Part shown: in pieces, positions 45,125 to 53,506 of the stretch
Numbering within the stretch: position 1 is the stretch's first letter
Layout: every line of letters begins with the position of its first letter
Assembly (NCBI GenBank): GCA_963751395.1
Contig: CAVVUC010000003.1
Span: 62,001 to 126,000 of the forward strand
Direction: 5' to 3'
DNA from: CAVVUC01 sp963751395
GTDB taxonomy: Bacteria; Verrucomicrobiota; Verrucomicrobiia; Chthoniobacterales; Chthoniobacteraceae
Length of the DNA stretch: 64,000 nucleotides
Translations under genes and position numbers: made by a program
The notes under the pieces: generated by a model
The model's database searches: none
What the model saw: the letters and a program-made list of their open reading frames with translations, nothing else
What the model was told of the DNA's origin: nothing

Positions 45125-46477
45125 ATGGATTGGTTGATCACCCTTCTCATTCTGGCACCTGCCGTGGCTCTGGCCTTTCGGAACTCCACATGGCTGGTGG
45201 ATTATACAATCGTCGTCGTTGCTTTTAATCGGCTCATCCGGCGGCTAGTGGACTTTTACATTTATCAGCAGTTCAGCCCCTTCTCGCCAATCAGCATCAC
45301 GCCGCTTGCGGTTGCCTGCCTGATCTGTGTGCCCGTATTCTTCAACCGACAAAGGCTCTCGCCGCCGGTTAGGCAGATCGCTCTCGTTCTGGCCCTTTGC
45401 CTTGCCTATGGTCTTGCATTGGGGGTTCTCTTGAACGGAATGGCGGCGGTTTTTTACCTCGGAGAGTGGCTTGCAGGGACTGGGGCGATGCTGTTTGCCG
45501 CGTCCTATGCCGGTTCCCCAAATGCTGCCAACCGCTGGTTCAAGACTGCGGGATGGTGCGGCGTATTGGTCGCCGGTTATGGGTGGTATCAGTTTCTTTA
45601 TCTGCCCTACTGGGATGCGTTCTGGCTTCAGGAGGTGAATGAGAGATTCGGCGTGGGTTGGGTCAGCGGTGTGCGCGAACTTTCCGTGTTCTCAACGACT
45701 TCGTCACGCGGAACTTGTGCGGCTCTTTTGGGACTTAGTGTGCTGCCAATGGTTCTAAACAAAAAATGGCGGATTGCGGGTGGCTGGTTGGCGGTCGTTT
45801 TTATCCTGTCCGGGATCATCCTCACCACGAGCCGGACAATGTTCATCATCGTCGGATTGACCGCGCTGCTCCAGCCAATGTTGTCGCGGGGCATGGGGAT
45901 GGGGCGGGTGCTCGTATTTGCTGCAGTTATCGTTGCCGGAGCCTCGCTTGGGATCAGCAAAATGCCCGAGGCGAAGCGCTTCGAGCAGCGATTCAACACA
46001 TTTGGGGAAATGGGCCAGGACTCCTCGTTTCAAGGAAGAACCCAAAACTTCCAGATGGGGCTGGTCTGGGTGTTGACGCATCCCCTTGGCGCAGGACTTG
46101 GGGCTACCGGCGGGGGCAGCGGTAAGCTCGGCGGTGCTGCGGTGGTTATGGATGCTGGCTATATAGAAATCTTCGCCCAGTTTGGATGGCTGGGTGGATT
46201 TGGATTCTACTATGTGCTTTGGCTGATCTGGAGGGAGTCTTCGCGGAGGTTAGGTCTTTCGGAGCGATCGGCAGACCCCTACCTGAGCGCCGGGCGCGCA
46301 GTTCTGATCGGGAGCGTGGCGTTTCTCTTTGTAGGGGACGTGTTTTCAAACTTCAGCCTCCTCTGGGTTTTCTTTGGCCGGGCCTTACATCCGTTCAGTG
46401 ATCCCGCTGTGGTTTCGCTTTTGCAGCGGCGGTATTTGCAGAGGCAGTTTGCTGCAATCCCCGCCGCCGTCTCATGA
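45125..46477 (+). CDS. O-antigen ligase/polymerase-like membrane protein
   Basis: A 450-residue protein with 10-12 hydrophobic helices, a large periplasmic loop around 285-330 and the Wzy_C-type segment LTTSRTMFIIVGL ... THPLGAGLGATGGGSG. It is a candidate polymerase (Wzy) or ligase (WaaL). It overlaps the next gene by 4 bp. A second such protein is at 53507. Confidence 0.78.
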   Translation: MDWLITLLILAPAVALAFRNSTWLVDYTIVVVAFNRLIRRLVDFYIYQQFSPFSPISITPLAVACLICVPVFFNRQRLSPPVRQIALVLALCLAYGLALGVLLNGMAAVFYLGEWLAGTGAMLFAASYAGSPNAANRWFKTAGWCGVLVAGYGWYQFLYLPYWDAFWLQEVNERFGVGWVSGVRELSVFSTTSSRGTCAALLGLSVLPMVLNKKWRIAGGWLAVVFILSGIILTTSRTMFIIVGLTALLQPMLSRGMGMGRVLVFAAVIVAGASLGISKMPEAKRFEQRFNTFGEMGQDSSFQGRTQNFQMGLVWVLTHPLGAGLGATGGGSGKLGGAAVVMDAGYIEIFAQFGWLGGFGFYYVLWLIWRESSRRLGLSERSADPYLSAGRAVLIGSVAFLFVGDVFSNFSLLWVFFGRALHPFSDPAVVSLLQRRYLQRQFAAIPAAVS

Positions 46478-47637
46478 GCTTTTCCGTTTCAGGTGCTGCG
46501 CTCCAAAGCCGTTCTTCAAGCACGTCACTTGGCGACCATCTCCCGGACACCCCGTTTCATCGCTTGAGGGTTCTCCACATGCTCAACGACGTGCGGAACA
46601 ACGGGAATGGCATCGTTTACAGCACTGTGGAACTCGCGCTGGAGCAGGCGAAACTGGGTGCTGTGGTGGCGGTTGCGTCCGGCGGCGGCGGCTTCACGAG
46701 CGAACTCGATGCCGGCGGGGTCCGGCACTTTCGTTTGCAACAGCGCGGGTTAAGAAGCCTTCTGGCTTCTGTCTTCCGACTTGGTGCGATTCTTGAAGAA
46801 TTCAAGCCCGACGTCGTCCATTGTCACATGGTGGCTGGTGTCTTGCTCACGCGTGCCGCGCGTCTTGGCCGCCTCCGGCAACAACCACTGCTGGTGGCGC
46901 ACGTCCGAAACACGTGGATGAGGCATTCCAAGTTGATGCGCGCTGCCGACCACGCGATTGCAATCAGCCAGGGCGCAGCCCTTGCGATGGCAAAAATGGG
47001 TTTCAAGCCCTCGCGAACAACGGTGATCCATAACGGAACTCTGCGCTCTCCTATTCGCGCCCTTCGCTCTGGTGACCTGGATGGCGGGCACCTTAAAGAA
47101 CCATGCGTCGTGACCGTTTGCGGAATCTACGAGCGGAAAGGCATCTATGACCTCGTAGAGGCAGCAAGCTTGTTGCGTGGTCCGCATCCTGAGTTGCAGT
47201 TTTATCTTGTAGGGCACGGAGACGACTTGGTGACACTCAAGAGCTTGATTGCCTTGAAGGGACTGGGTGAACATTTCACTCTGGTTGGTTTCAAGCCCAA
47301 TGTTTACACCTACTTGAAGCAGGCAACTGTCTTTGTTCTTGCATCGCATGACGAACCGTTCGGGCGGGTGCTGCTCGAGGCCCGCGAAGCAGGAGCGCCC
47401 ATTGTGGCCACTGCCGTCGGCGGCATCCCCGAGGCAACGGATAATGGTCGGTGCGCGGTTCTCGTTCCTCCAAAAAACCCAGCCAGGCTGGCCGAGGCGA
47501 TTGGCGATCTGCTCATGAATCCCGGCAAGCGCAAGGCACTGGTTGCAGCCGGCATGGAGAACCTCGACTACTGGACGGTGGAAAGAGTGGCAAGGGAAGT
47601 CTTGGACCTCTACATCCGACTTCAAGCAAGACGATAA
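46474..47637 (+). CDS. GT4 family glycosyltransferase
   Basis: A 387-residue GT-B enzyme: an N-terminal domain with VLHMLNDVRNNGNGIVYSTVELALEQ, then a C-terminal UDP/GDP-sugar domain with VVTVCGIYERKGIYDLVEA, LASHDEPFGRVLLEAREAGAPIVAT (ExxxxxxxE donor motif) and GGIPEATDNG. Substrate cannot be assigned. It starts in an ATGA overlap with the upstream gene. Confidence 0.88.
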   Translation: MSFSVSGAALQSRSSSTSLGDHLPDTPFHRLRVLHMLNDVRNNGNGIVYSTVELALEQAKLGAVVAVASGGGGFTSELDAGGVRHFRLQQRGLRSLLASVFRLGAILEEFKPDVVHCHMVAGVLLTRAARLGRLRQQPLLVAHVRNTWMRHSKLMRAADHAIAISQGAALAMAKMGFKPSRTTVIHNGTLRSPIRALRSGDLDGGHLKEPCVVTVCGIYERKGIYDLVEAASLLRGPHPELQFYLVGHGDDLVTLKSLIALKGLGEHFTLVGFKPNVYTYLKQATVFVLASHDEPFGRVLLEAREAGAPIVATAVGGIPEATDNGRCAVLVPPKNPARLAEAIGDLLMNPGKRKALVAAGMENLDYWTVERVAREVLDLYIRLQARR

Positions 47638-47647
47638 CGAAGTCTTG

Positions 47648-48802
47648 ATGGAAACCATCTTTTTTTCTCACCGCATCGCACGCGTCGGTGGCATGGAGCG
47701 GGCAACCACGGAAGTCGCCAACCGTCTTGCAAATCGAGCCAAGGTCAGACTGGTGGCCGCCATAGCGGAAGCAGACCGGCCGGACGTGCAGGTTACACGG
47801 ATTCCTTTGCCAAAAGGCCCGGCAATGCTGCGTTCAGCGGTCTATTCGTTGCGGGCCAGGCGTGTGATAAACCAACACCGAAACGATCTTTTGATTTCCG
47901 TAGGCTCAGCGGCTTGGCCCGTGGACGTGATGATCGTCCAGTTCTGCCATGCTGCGTTTGCTGAGCTGCCCCGCTCCATCCGCCCCCATTCGCTTTATCA
48001 GCGTTTCGCCGGGGCGATGTTTCGTGTCGAAGAGCAACTTGCCGTTCGCAGCAGACGGCTCAAAGGGATGATTGCAGTCTCCCGCGGGGTTGCTTCCGAC
48101 ATGGAACGTCATTACGCGTTTCCCGAAAGCCGCATTCGAATTGTTCCCAACGGCGTGGATCACAACAATTTTCATCCAGCGACAGAAGCCGAGCGCATCA
48201 AGCTCCGAAAGGAACTCGGCCTCGATCCGGGGCGTCTGACCGCTATTTTTGTCGGTGGCGATTGGAGTCGAAAGGGGCTTTCGTTTGTCATGCAAGCATT
48301 GAGGGATCTTCCCGGTGTGCAATTGCTTGTTGTGGGTAGCGGGGGGAAGGAACGCCCCGCCTTTGAAGCGCTCGCTCGGGAGTTGGGCATCTCGAAGCGC
48401 GTGAATTTCGCCGGACGTTCAAATTTCCCCGCAGATTATTACAGGGCGGCGGATGTTCTGGCCCTTCCAACTTACTACGAAGCGCTTTCCCTGGTTTCTC
48501 TTGAGGCAGCGGCCTCAGGACTGCCGCTTATCATGCCACCCGTGAACGGCACAGAGGAGTTGCTTCAAGATGGCGTGAACGGATTCCTTTGCGAGCGGAG
48601 CGCAGGCGGTGTTGGTGCTGCCCTACTGGCTCTCGACTCGGATCGGGATCGGTTGCGTCAAATGGGTGAGGCCGCCTACCGTGCAAGCCTCGGTTTTTCT
48701 TGGGAGCGGGTGACGGAGCGCTTTGCGGTCGCGCTATCAGAATTGACTGGCTGGCAACCTGAGGCTCAAACAGTCGCCGCAAGCCAGTGCGAGTTCACCT
48801 GA
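47648..48802 (+). CDS. GT4 family glycosyltransferase
   Basis: A 384-residue GT-B enzyme: METIFFSHRIARVGGMERATTEVA, then IRIVPNGVDHNNFHP, AIFVGGDWSRKGLSFV, and LPTYYEALSLVSLEAAASGLPLIM (donor-binding EALSLVSLE). The ATG at 47648 lies just after the previous stop. It would add another sugar to the lipid-linked unit. Confidence 0.87.
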   Translation: METIFFSHRIARVGGMERATTEVANRLANRAKVRLVAAIAEADRPDVQVTRIPLPKGPAMLRSAVYSLRARRVINQHRNDLLISVGSAAWPVDVMIVQFCHAAFAELPRSIRPHSLYQRFAGAMFRVEEQLAVRSRRLKGMIAVSRGVASDMERHYAFPESRIRIVPNGVDHNNFHPATEAERIKLRKELGLDPGRLTAIFVGGDWSRKGLSFVMQALRDLPGVQLLVVGSGGKERPAFEALARELGISKRVNFAGRSNFPADYYRAADVLALPTYYEALSLVSLEAAASGLPLIMPPVNGTEELLQDGVNGFLCERSAGGVGAALLALDSDRDRLRQMGEAAYRASLGFSWERVTERFAVALSELTGWQPEAQTVAASQCEFT

Positions 48803-49172
48803 TTGCCCGCGCTTCGCCATTGTGGGAGAGCAGTTCATTTTCCGGAGCCTCCTCACACCCTGTTAATCAATGCTCTCGAAGGTAAGGGCATTCGCCCCGT
48901 TGACCGTATGCTCGATCAATGTAACGATTTTCAGAGATTGATGCCACCTAAGCAGTCCTGGGCCGGGAGTCCGGCAAGGAAAATTAAGGATCGGGTCCGT
49001 GTTAATCCGGGTAAATCCGACCTAATCCGACTAAATCAAATCAACGCAGACCGCGCACTTTGAACCATCAACACTCAACCATCATCTCCGTTTTTAGGAT
49101 TACAGGCTGAAAGCCTGTTTCACTCTCTACTTCCCACTGAACCCTACGGATTTTAGCGTTCTCGAAGTCGGC
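48803..49172. other. Intergenic region of about 370 bp
   Basis: No supportable gene. It contains a perfect hairpin ACAGGCT-GAA-AGCCTGT at about 49104-49120, related in wording to the 43-bp repeat of the island, and a TAATCCG/TAAATC-rich tract (about 49010-49040). An in-frame 86-codon frame from 48803 has no protein-like features. Confidence 0.5.
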
Positions 49173-50321
49173 ATGCACTGGTTCCCGGAAGGCGGGGGCG
49201 GGGGCTCGGATCGCTATTTCCATGGGCTTGTCACAGCGATGCAGCGGATGGGTGCGCCTGTTCATGTTCTGGCTTTTTCGGAGGCTGCCGCCGGAGCACC
49301 GGAGGAGCCAGGACTTGAGCGGCTTGGGTCGCGGACGCTGGCCGGGCTGGAAAGGTTGAAGCGCGTTCGGAAAGCAGCCTGCCGTTATTTGAATTTGCCA
49401 AACGAACCCAAATTGATCGCAACGCATTTTGCTCTCTATGCGTTTCCGTTGCTCGATTTGTTTTGGAAGCATCCTCATGTCGTGCATTTCCACGGGCCAT
49501 GGAGCGATGAGTCGGCGGTGGAAGGCGGCCCGGTGCTGGGCGTGTTCGCCAAACGCCAGGTCGAGCGGTTGGTGTATTCGACGGCCCGTCGGTTCATCGT
49601 GCTTTCGGAGGCGTTTGCCGATTTGCTGGTGGATCGGTTTTCCGTGGCTCGGGAAAAGATCGCGGTCATTCCCGGCGGGATCGATTCCCAGGCGTTCCGC
49701 TTGGAGGCCACGCGGCAGCAGTCGCGCGAGCGGCTCGGATGGCCGATGGATCGCCGGATCGTTCTCTGTGTCCGGCGTCTGGCGCGTCGGATGGGGTTGG
49801 AGGAGCTGGTTGACGCGATGGATGCGGTGAGGCGCCGTTACCCGGATGCGCTTCTCGTGATGGCCGGGACCGGGCATCTGGAGCAGAGCCTGTCGGAGCG
49901 GATCGCTGCCGCAGGACTCGGCGGTCATGTGCGGCTCGCCGGGTTTGTGCCTGAAGCCGATTTGCCGTGGGCTTATCGCGCGGCCGATCTGTCGATCGTG
50001 CCGAGTCAAAGTCTCGAAGGGTTCGGCCTGATCACCCTGGAGTCGCTTGCGGCGGGCACGCCGGTGCTGGTGACGCCGGTCGGCGGGTTGCCGGAAGCGG
50101 TGTCCGGGTTGAGCCGCGACCTGGTTCTGCCGGGCGCGACGGCACAGGATCTTGCCGGCGGGCTGCTGGAATCCTTTGCGGGGAACCTCCGGTTGCCGGA
50201 CGAAAAGGCGTGCCGGGATTATGTATCTGATAATTTTGACTGGGGCAGGATTGCAGTGCGGGTGTTAAAGGTGTATCAGGATAGCATGCGTCCCCCGCAT
50301 CATGGCACAATCACCGCATAA
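49173..50321 (+). CDS. GT4 family glycosyltransferase
   Basis: A 382-residue GT-B enzyme beginning MHWFPEGGGGGSDRYFHGLVTAMQ, with IAVIPGGIDSQAF, IVLCVRRLARRMGLEELVDAM and IVPSQSLEGFGLITLESLAAGTPVLVT (the E(7)E donor site). The conserved VLEVGMHWFP just upstream suggests the start could be a few codons earlier. Neighbours are all glycosyltransferases. Confidence 0.86.
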   Translation: MHWFPEGGGGGSDRYFHGLVTAMQRMGAPVHVLAFSEAAAGAPEEPGLERLGSRTLAGLERLKRVRKAACRYLNLPNEPKLIATHFALYAFPLLDLFWKHPHVVHFHGPWSDESAVEGGPVLGVFAKRQVERLVYSTARRFIVLSEAFADLLVDRFSVAREKIAVIPGGIDSQAFRLEATRQQSRERLGWPMDRRIVLCVRRLARRMGLEELVDAMDAVRRRYPDALLVMAGTGHLEQSLSERIAAAGLGGHVRLAGFVPEADLPWAYRAADLSIVPSQSLEGFGLITLESLAAGTPVLVTPVGGLPEAVSGLSRDLVLPGATAQDLAGGLLESFAGNLRLPDEKACRDYVSDNFDWGRIAVRVLKVYQDSMRPPHHGTITA

Positions 50322-50672
50322 CGATTGCCTCGAAAAACGTCTGCCCTTTTCTGCCGGTCTGCCGCGCCGGAGCGGGCTGGCGCTGGATTTGGTGACAGGG
50401 CTCGGTGGCCGGCTGGTGAAAATCTCGGACGCCAATCGCCCCGGCCTCACAGAGGCCGGCTACAGCCGTACTGTTGTAGCCGGGGTCTTTGTTGTAGCCG
50501 GGGTCTTTGACCCCGCTGGCCCCGCTCTGCTCGGAGGATGTTTCTTCCAACAGGCTGGTGGATTGCCGCCTGCTTCACTTCTGCCTCTCCCATCATGATC
50601 TCCAAGACAGCACAACCTGTGGAGGGCGAGTTGACCGGCGCAATTCAACGGGATTATTCCCGGGAGTCCAGG
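50322..50672. repeat. Repeat-containing gap between GT genes
   Basis: About 350 bp with a GGCCTCACAGAGGCCGGC palindrome at about 50441-50459 and a perfect 18-bp tandem (GTTGTAGCCGGGGTCTTT) at 50473-50490 and 50491-50508. An in-frame start at 50595 would extend the next gene by 26 residues of poor quality. Confidence 0.6.
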
Positions 50673-51851
50673 ATGCGGCATGCAGGCAGGGCGCAAAGGA
50701 TCTGCTTTATCGACCAGACCGGCGAACTCGGCGGGGCGGAGATCTGCCTGCTCGACATCGTCTCCCATTTCAAGAACCAGAGCGAGGTCATCCTTTTCCT
50801 TGATGGGCCGCTGCGGCAGAGACTCGAACGGCTCGGGGTTCCTGTGAAGGTGATGCCGGTGCCTCTGAAGATTCTCGGAATCAAGCGGCATGGAAGCAGG
50901 CTGAACATGCTGCTGGCGATTCCGCTGGTGCTGCGCTTTGCATGGCGGCTGGCTCGCGAACTTCGTGACTACGACATCGTTTTTGCCAACACGCAAAAGG
51001 CGCTCGTGGTGGGGGCGATCGCCGCGAAGCTGGCTGGCAAGCCGCTGGTCTGGTATCTGCACGACATCATCACGGCGCATCATTTCCGGCGCAGCCTCCG
51101 GGTCATCGACGTGGTGCTGGCCAACTTCTTCGTCTCAAGCGTCATCACCAATTCGGAGGCCAGCAAAGCGGCGTTTCTCCAAAGCCACGGAAGCAACACG
51201 AACCTTCGTGTCGTGCCCAACGGGATTGACCCTTCCTCGTTCCGCAAGGCCGGCGGGGAGCAGTTGCGTGCCTTGCGCGCCGGGCTTGGTCTCACGGACG
51301 CACCGGTGGTGGGCGTGTTCAGCCGGCTGGCCCACTGGAAAGGGCAGCACATCCTGCTCAAGGCGCTGCAGAAGCTGCCGGGGGTGCAGGCGCTGATCGT
51401 GGGGAAGCCTCTCTTCAGCGGCGAAGTTGTGTATGCGAACGATCTGCGGCAGTTGAGCATCGACCTCGGAGTGAACGACCGCGTCCGGTTCCTCGGGTTC
51501 CGGGACGACCTCGCGGACCTCATGCAGCTCTCGGACATTATCGTTCATACCTCGGTCGATCCCGAGCCATTCGGGCGTGTGATCGTCGAGGGGATGCTCG
51601 CGGATAAACCGGTCATCGCCACGCGCGCAGGAGGCGCCCTCGAGATTGTGGACCATCAGCAAACCGGTGTTCTTGTGACGCCGGGCGATGTGGACGAACT
51701 CGCCTCCGCCATTCGCAACCTGCTCGATGAACCCGAAACCGCGGCCCGGCTCGCGAAAGCAGGCCGCGCCAAAGCGCTCCGGTGCTATTCCGTCGAAGCA
51801 ATGGTCACGGCGGTCGAGGAAGCGATCTTTAGTTGCGTCAAGGCGGGTTAA
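50673..51851 (+). CDS. GT4 family glycosyltransferase
   Basis: A 392-residue GT-B enzyme: RICFIDQTGELGGAEICLLDIV, LVWYLHDIITAHHF, LRVVPNGIDPSSF, VVGVFSRLAHWKGQHILL and DPEPFGRVIVEGMLADKPVIATRAGG. The ATG at 50673 follows GGGAG at a good distance; an earlier ATG at 50595 is possible. The sequence ADKPVIATRAGG matches the fragment seen at 40207. Confidence 0.86.
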   Translation: MRHAGRAQRICFIDQTGELGGAEICLLDIVSHFKNQSEVILFLDGPLRQRLERLGVPVKVMPVPLKILGIKRHGSRLNMLLAIPLVLRFAWRLARELRDYDIVFANTQKALVVGAIAAKLAGKPLVWYLHDIITAHHFRRSLRVIDVVLANFFVSSVITNSEASKAAFLQSHGSNTNLRVVPNGIDPSSFRKAGGEQLRALRAGLGLTDAPVVGVFSRLAHWKGQHILLKALQKLPGVQALIVGKPLFSGEVVYANDLRQLSIDLGVNDRVRFLGFRDDLADLMQLSDIIVHTSVDPEPFGRVIVEGMLADKPVIATRAGGALEIVDHQQTGVLVTPGDVDELASAIRNLLDEPETAARLAKAGRAKALRCYSVEAMVTAVEEAIFSCVKAG

Positions 51852-51877
51852 ACGCCACGTTCCGTATTTCGAGCACA

Positions 51878-53086
51878 GTGCCCAACATTCTTCCACGCGT
51901 GGCAATCGTCCATGACTGGCTGCCTCTTTACGGAGGCGCCGAACGGGTCCTGGAACAGATGATCCACGTCTTTCCGGAGGCTGAGATTTACAGCATGATC
52001 GACTCGATCCCTCCGGAGAACCGCGCGTTTCTACAGGGCCGGCATGTCAGCACCTCGTTCATCCAGAACATGCCGTGGGGAAAGAGCAAATACCGGGCTT
52101 ACCTCCCGTTGATGCCGTTCGCCGTCGAGCAGTTCGACATGTCCCGATACGACATCATCATCTCCAGCAGCTATGCCGTCGCCAAAGGCGTGCTCACCGG
52201 GCCGAACCAACTGCACATCTGCTATTGCCACTCGCCCATCCGCTACGCCTGGGACCTGCAGCATGAGTACCTGTCGGAGGCGCGGCTCAACGTCGGTCTG
52301 CGCAGTTGGATTCTGAGGCTCGGCCTTCATTACATCCGGCTCTGGGACAGCCGCACCGCGAATGGCGTCGATCATTTTCTCGCCAACTCGAGATTCATCG
52401 CGCGCCGGATTCGCAAGGCCTATCGCCGCACGGCCACCGTCATTCATCCACCGGTTTCCATCGACAACTTTTCAGTCGGGACGAAAAAACAAGACTACTA
52501 TCTGACTGCGTCGCGTTTTGTTCCCTACAAAAAAATGGGGCTCGTCGTCGAAGCGTTTGCAAAGATGCCCGGGCGCAGACTGCGTGTCATCGGCGACGGG
52601 CCGGAGTGGAAAAAGATCGCGTCCAAAGCCACGCCAAACGTGGAACTGCTCGGACACACGACCAATGAGGAACTGCGGGATCAGATGCAGAAGGCGCGCG
52701 CATTTGTCTTCGCGGCGCAGGAGGATTTCGGCGTGCTCCCGGTCGAGGCCCAGGCCTGCGGCACCCCGGTGATCGCCTACGGAAAAGGCGGGGCGACGGA
52801 GACAGTCATCGACGGCACCACCGGCATTCTATTCGAGTGGCAGACGGTCGAGAGCCTCTGCGAAGCCGTGGAGGAATTTGAACGGCGCTCGTTCGATCCG
52901 CATCGTCTGCGCTCGAATGCGGAGCGGTTTTCCGTGGATCGGTTCCGGAAAGAGTTCGCCGAGTTTGTGAATCTTGCGTGGGAAAGCTATTGCACGGAGA
53001 TGGAGGGCGAATCGCACACCGGCATCAACGGATACGCAAGTCACGCCACGCTTCCCCTTGCCCCCGACGAACCCGGCCCGTTGTAG
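51878..53086 (+). CDS. GT4 family glycosyltransferase
   Basis: A 402-residue GT-B enzyme starting VPNILPRVAIVHDWLPLYGGAERVLEQM, with CYCHSPIRYAWDL, the acceptor region, FVPYKKMGLVVEAFAKMPGRRLRVIGDG and FVFAAQEDFGVLPVEAQACGTPVIAYGKGG. This resembles WcaC/WbpX-like mannosyltransferases. GTG at 51878 is the likely start. The C-terminal residues and TAG stop come from the following palindromic repeat. Confidence 0.86.
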   Translation: MPNILPRVAIVHDWLPLYGGAERVLEQMIHVFPEAEIYSMIDSIPPENRAFLQGRHVSTSFIQNMPWGKSKYRAYLPLMPFAVEQFDMSRYDIIISSSYAVAKGVLTGPNQLHICYCHSPIRYAWDLQHEYLSEARLNVGLRSWILRLGLHYIRLWDSRTANGVDHFLANSRFIARRIRKAYRRTATVIHPPVSIDNFSVGTKKQDYYLTASRFVPYKKMGLVVEAFAKMPGRRLRVIGDGPEWKKIASKATPNVELLGHTTNEELRDQMQKARAFVFAAQEDFGVLPVEAQACGTPVIAYGKGGATETVIDGTTGILFEWQTVESLCEAVEEFERRSFDPHRLRSNAERFSVDRFRKEFAEFVNLAWESYCTEMEGESHTGINGYASHATLPLAPDEPGPL

Positions 53087-53143
53087 CCGGCCTCTGCGAG
53101 GCCGGAATGCCGTTGTAGCCGGCCTCTGTGAGGCCGGAATGCC
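53081..53143. repeat. Tandem palindromic repeat, GCCGGCCTC family
   Basis: GTTGTAGCCGGCCTCTGYGAGGCCGGAATGCC is present twice, at 53082-53112 and 53112-53143. GGCCTCTGCGAGGCC is a perfect hairpin. The first copy overlaps the stop codon of the upstream glycosyltransferase. The family also appears at 26231, 28571, 31371, 32549 and 50441. Confidence 0.85.
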
Positions 53144-53227
53144 TTACCAGCCAAATTGGCAACTCCGCCGGGGTCACAGACCACCGGCTACAACAAAACT
53201 GATTTTTGGACACCCGGCTAACCCGGC

Positions 53228-53453
53228 GTGTGATTGAAAGCGCGTCCAAAGATTTCGCGAGAGTGACGAGAGCACGGGAGGCGTCAAGGAGCGGCGTGCT
53301 TCCAGCCGCCGACCCAAACCGCCGCGCGAAGCGCCATGCCAAAGTTCCCGGCCACGATGATATTTGCGCTGCGCGGTTGGTATTTTGGTCGGCGGCTGGA
53401 AGCACGCCGCTCCTTGACGCGCCAGTTGCAGACGGCACCACTTTCAATCACAC
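53228..53453. repeat. 226-bp MITE-like element with two sets of perfect inverted arms
   Basis: Outer 13-bp arms GTGTGATTGAAAG at 53228-53240 and its inverse at 53441-53453, and inner perfect 34-bp arms at 53281-53314 (beginning GCGTCAAGGAGCGG) and 53387-53420. The middle is about 70 bp. No transposase frame is inside. Confidence 0.85.
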
Positions 53454-53506
53454 CTGCTTAAAGAAACCCATGACTCCCCAGAGTCCGATTTTAGAGAATC
53501 CTTAAT

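Noticed and set aside
48803..49063. 86-codon + strand ORF after the GT4 gene
   Set aside because: No ribosome site, no start at a good position, and a composition unlike the neighbouring genes.
50302..50598. 98-codon + strand ORF between two GT4 genes
   Set aside because: It spans the 18-bp tandem and GGCCTC palindrome and overlaps the end of the upstream gene; the reading is repeat derived.
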